Positions 62,996 through 64,000 of a DNA stretch of 64,000 nt are shown piece by piece. Source of the DNA: Adhaeribacter aerolatus (lineage in GTDB: Bacteria > Bacteroidota > Bacteroidia > Cytophagales > Hymenobacteraceae); assembly GCF_007991635.1 (NCBI RefSeq), contig NZ_BJYS01000021.1, positions 62,001 to 126,000 of the forward strand, read 5' to 3'. The position numbers and the translations under genes are program-made. Within the stretch, counting starts at the first letter, position 1. Each line of letters starts with the position of its first letter. The notes under the pieces are model-generated. The model ran no database searches, had not been told where the DNA came from, and worked only from the letters and a program-made list of their open reading frames with translations.

Positions 62996-64000
62996 ATGGT
63001 AATAGATCCGGAAGTAGAACGAAAAGAAATATTGCAGCATTACCGCCGCCTGCTCAGGTATGCGAAGCCGTTTTTGAAAGGTAATGATGCGAAAATTATA
63101 AAAAAAGCCTTTAATACCTCGCTCGAGGCGCATAAAAACATGCGTCGTAAATCGGGCGAGCCTTATATTTTGCATCCGCTGGCCGTAGCGCAAATTGCCG
63201 TAGAGGAAATTGGCCTGGGTACTACTTCTATTGTGGCGGCTTTGCTGCACGATGTGGTAGAAGATACCGAAGTAGAATTAAGCGAAATTGAGCGCGATTT
63301 TGGTAAAAGCGTAGCCAAAATTATTGAAGGACTTACCAAAATCTCCGGCGTTTTCGATTACGGTACTTCGCAGCAAGCCGAGAACTTCCGGAAAATGCTA
63401 CTCACGTTATCCGACGACGTACGGGTAATATTAATTAAGCTGGCCGACCGCTTGCACAATATGCGGACCCTGGGGAGCATGCCCCGCGACAAGCAGTTAA
63501 AAATTGCTTCCGAAACGATGTATTTGTATGCCCCGCTGGCGCATCGGTTGGGTTTATACGTTATTAAATCGGAGCTCGAAGACTTATATTTAAAATATAC
63601 CGATTCTGAAACCTATAAAGACATCACGAATAAAATCCGGCAAACCAAGGCAGCCCGGAATAAATTTATTCGTGATTTTGTAAGTCCGCTGGAAGAAGAA
63701 CTGAAGAAGCAGGGATTTAAATTTGAGATAAAAGGCCGGCCTAAATCTATTTATTCTATCCTCAAGAAAATTAAAAAACAGAATATCACCTTTGATGAGG
63801 TGTATGATTTGTTTGCCATCCGGATTATTCTGGATGTGCCCCAGGAAATTGAAAAGGCGGCCTGCTGGTCGGTGTATTCAATTGTAACGGATTTTTACCA
63901 GCCCAACCCCGATCGGCTGCGTGACTGGATTAGTACGCCGCGCGCGAATGGTTACGAATCGCTGCATACCACCGTTATGAGTAAAACTGGTTCGTGGGTG
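62996..64000 (+). CDS. Bifunctional (p)ppGpp synthetase/hydrolase, 5' part
   Basis: 335 codons from the ATG at 62996, open to the right edge. HD hydrolase domain: H in HPLAVAQ, HD in LLHDVVED and the later Asp in KLADRLHNMRTL are all present, so the hydrolase should be active. Synthetase domain: GRPKSIYSILKK, FAIRIIL and DRLRDWISTPRANGYESLHTTV. The basic RLRD form is that of bifunctional Rel/SpoT rather than the synthetase-only RelA. TGS and ACT domains would lie beyond the window. Controls the stringent response. Confidence 0.95.
   Translation, partial: MVIDPEVERKEILQHYRRLLRYAKPFLKGNDAKIIKKAFNTSLEAHKNMRRKSGEPYILHPLAVAQIAVEEIGLGTTSIVAALLHDVVEDTEVELSEIERDFGKSVAKIIEGLTKISGVFDYGTSQQAENFRKMLLTLSDDVRVILIKLADRLHNMRTLGSMPRDKQLKIASETMYLYAPLAHRLGLYVIKSELEDLYLKYTDSETYKDITNKIRQTKAARNKFIRDFVSPLEEELKKQGFKFEIKGRPKSIYSILKKIKKQNITFDEVYDLFAIRIILDVPQEIEKAACWSVYSIVTDFYQPNPDRLRDWISTPRANGYESLHTTVMSKTGSWV

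Noticed and set aside
62969-63250. 93-residue minus-strand frame
   Set aside because: Antisense to the start of the Rel/SpoT gene, whose HD-domain motifs are unmistakable.

Overview
The window reads as a chromosomal segment of a Bacteroidota bacterium of the order Cytophagales, most like the Hymenobacteraceae (Adhaeribacter/Hymenobacter relatives; genus not provable from sequence alone). The evidence is an alternative complex III (ActABCDEF) operon fused to an aa3 oxidase operon, a type IX secretion C-terminal domain, GSCFA, DUF3341 and DUF983 proteins, the rpsF-rpsR-rplI order, and several promoters matching the Bacteroidota consensus TTTG-N19-TAnnTTTG. Most genes lack a Shine-Dalgarno sequence. 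Base composition is moderate and even, and nothing suggests a prophage, plasmid, CRISPR array or complete insertion sequence.

Layout. 1-4.1 kb: a truncated basic exported protein, a helical hypothetical protein, a secreted M14 peptidase and a Rieske ferredoxin. 4.3-7.4 kb: an SPFH lipoprotein, a lipoprotein, a GT51-like protein that lacks both catalytic glutamates, a gene remnant, and a set of direct and inverted repeats. 7.4-14.6 kb: a minus-strand heavy-metal efflux operon (two His-rich proteins, adaptor, HME-RND pump, DUF3147, TolC-like channel). 15.1-24 kb: GH43 hydrolase, PriA, a T9SS-sorted surface protein, a YyaL/DUF255 protein and a GSCFA protein. 24.1-25.2 kb: ribosomal proteins bS6-bS18-bL9. 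25.6-42.7 kb: a long respiratory operon (ActA-F, cox2, cox1, ctaA, ctaB, two cox3, cox4, sco, DUF420, a CxxC protein, DUF983). 42.7-50 kb: a giant orphan histidine kinase translationally coupled to a large predicted outer-membrane protein. 50-56.9 kb: SGNH lipoprotein, HldD-like epimerase, BtuF/BtuC-like importer parts, a PTPS-type pterin synthase, LpxB and ClpX. 57.1-59.5 kb: an McrBC-type restriction pair. 59.6-64 kb: lipoprotein, ClpP, trigger factor, tRNA-Leu(UAG) and the start of a Rel/SpoT gene.

How the genes work together. The respiratory operon encodes quinol oxidation, electron transfer by cytochrome c and a heme-copper oxidase, together with heme A synthesis and copper insertion, so it is close to self-contained. 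The metal operon encodes a tripartite exporter with two histidine-rich accessory proteins. ClpX, ClpP and trigger factor lie near each other but are not one operon.

No clearly unprecedented system is visible. The best candidates for follow-up are the GT51 pseudoenzyme inside a repeat-flanked 2.1 kb segment, the kinase/outer-membrane pair, strong Shine-Dalgarno sequences on rpsR and rplI in a lineage that normally ignores them, and the McrBC pair with an unusual N-terminal domain.
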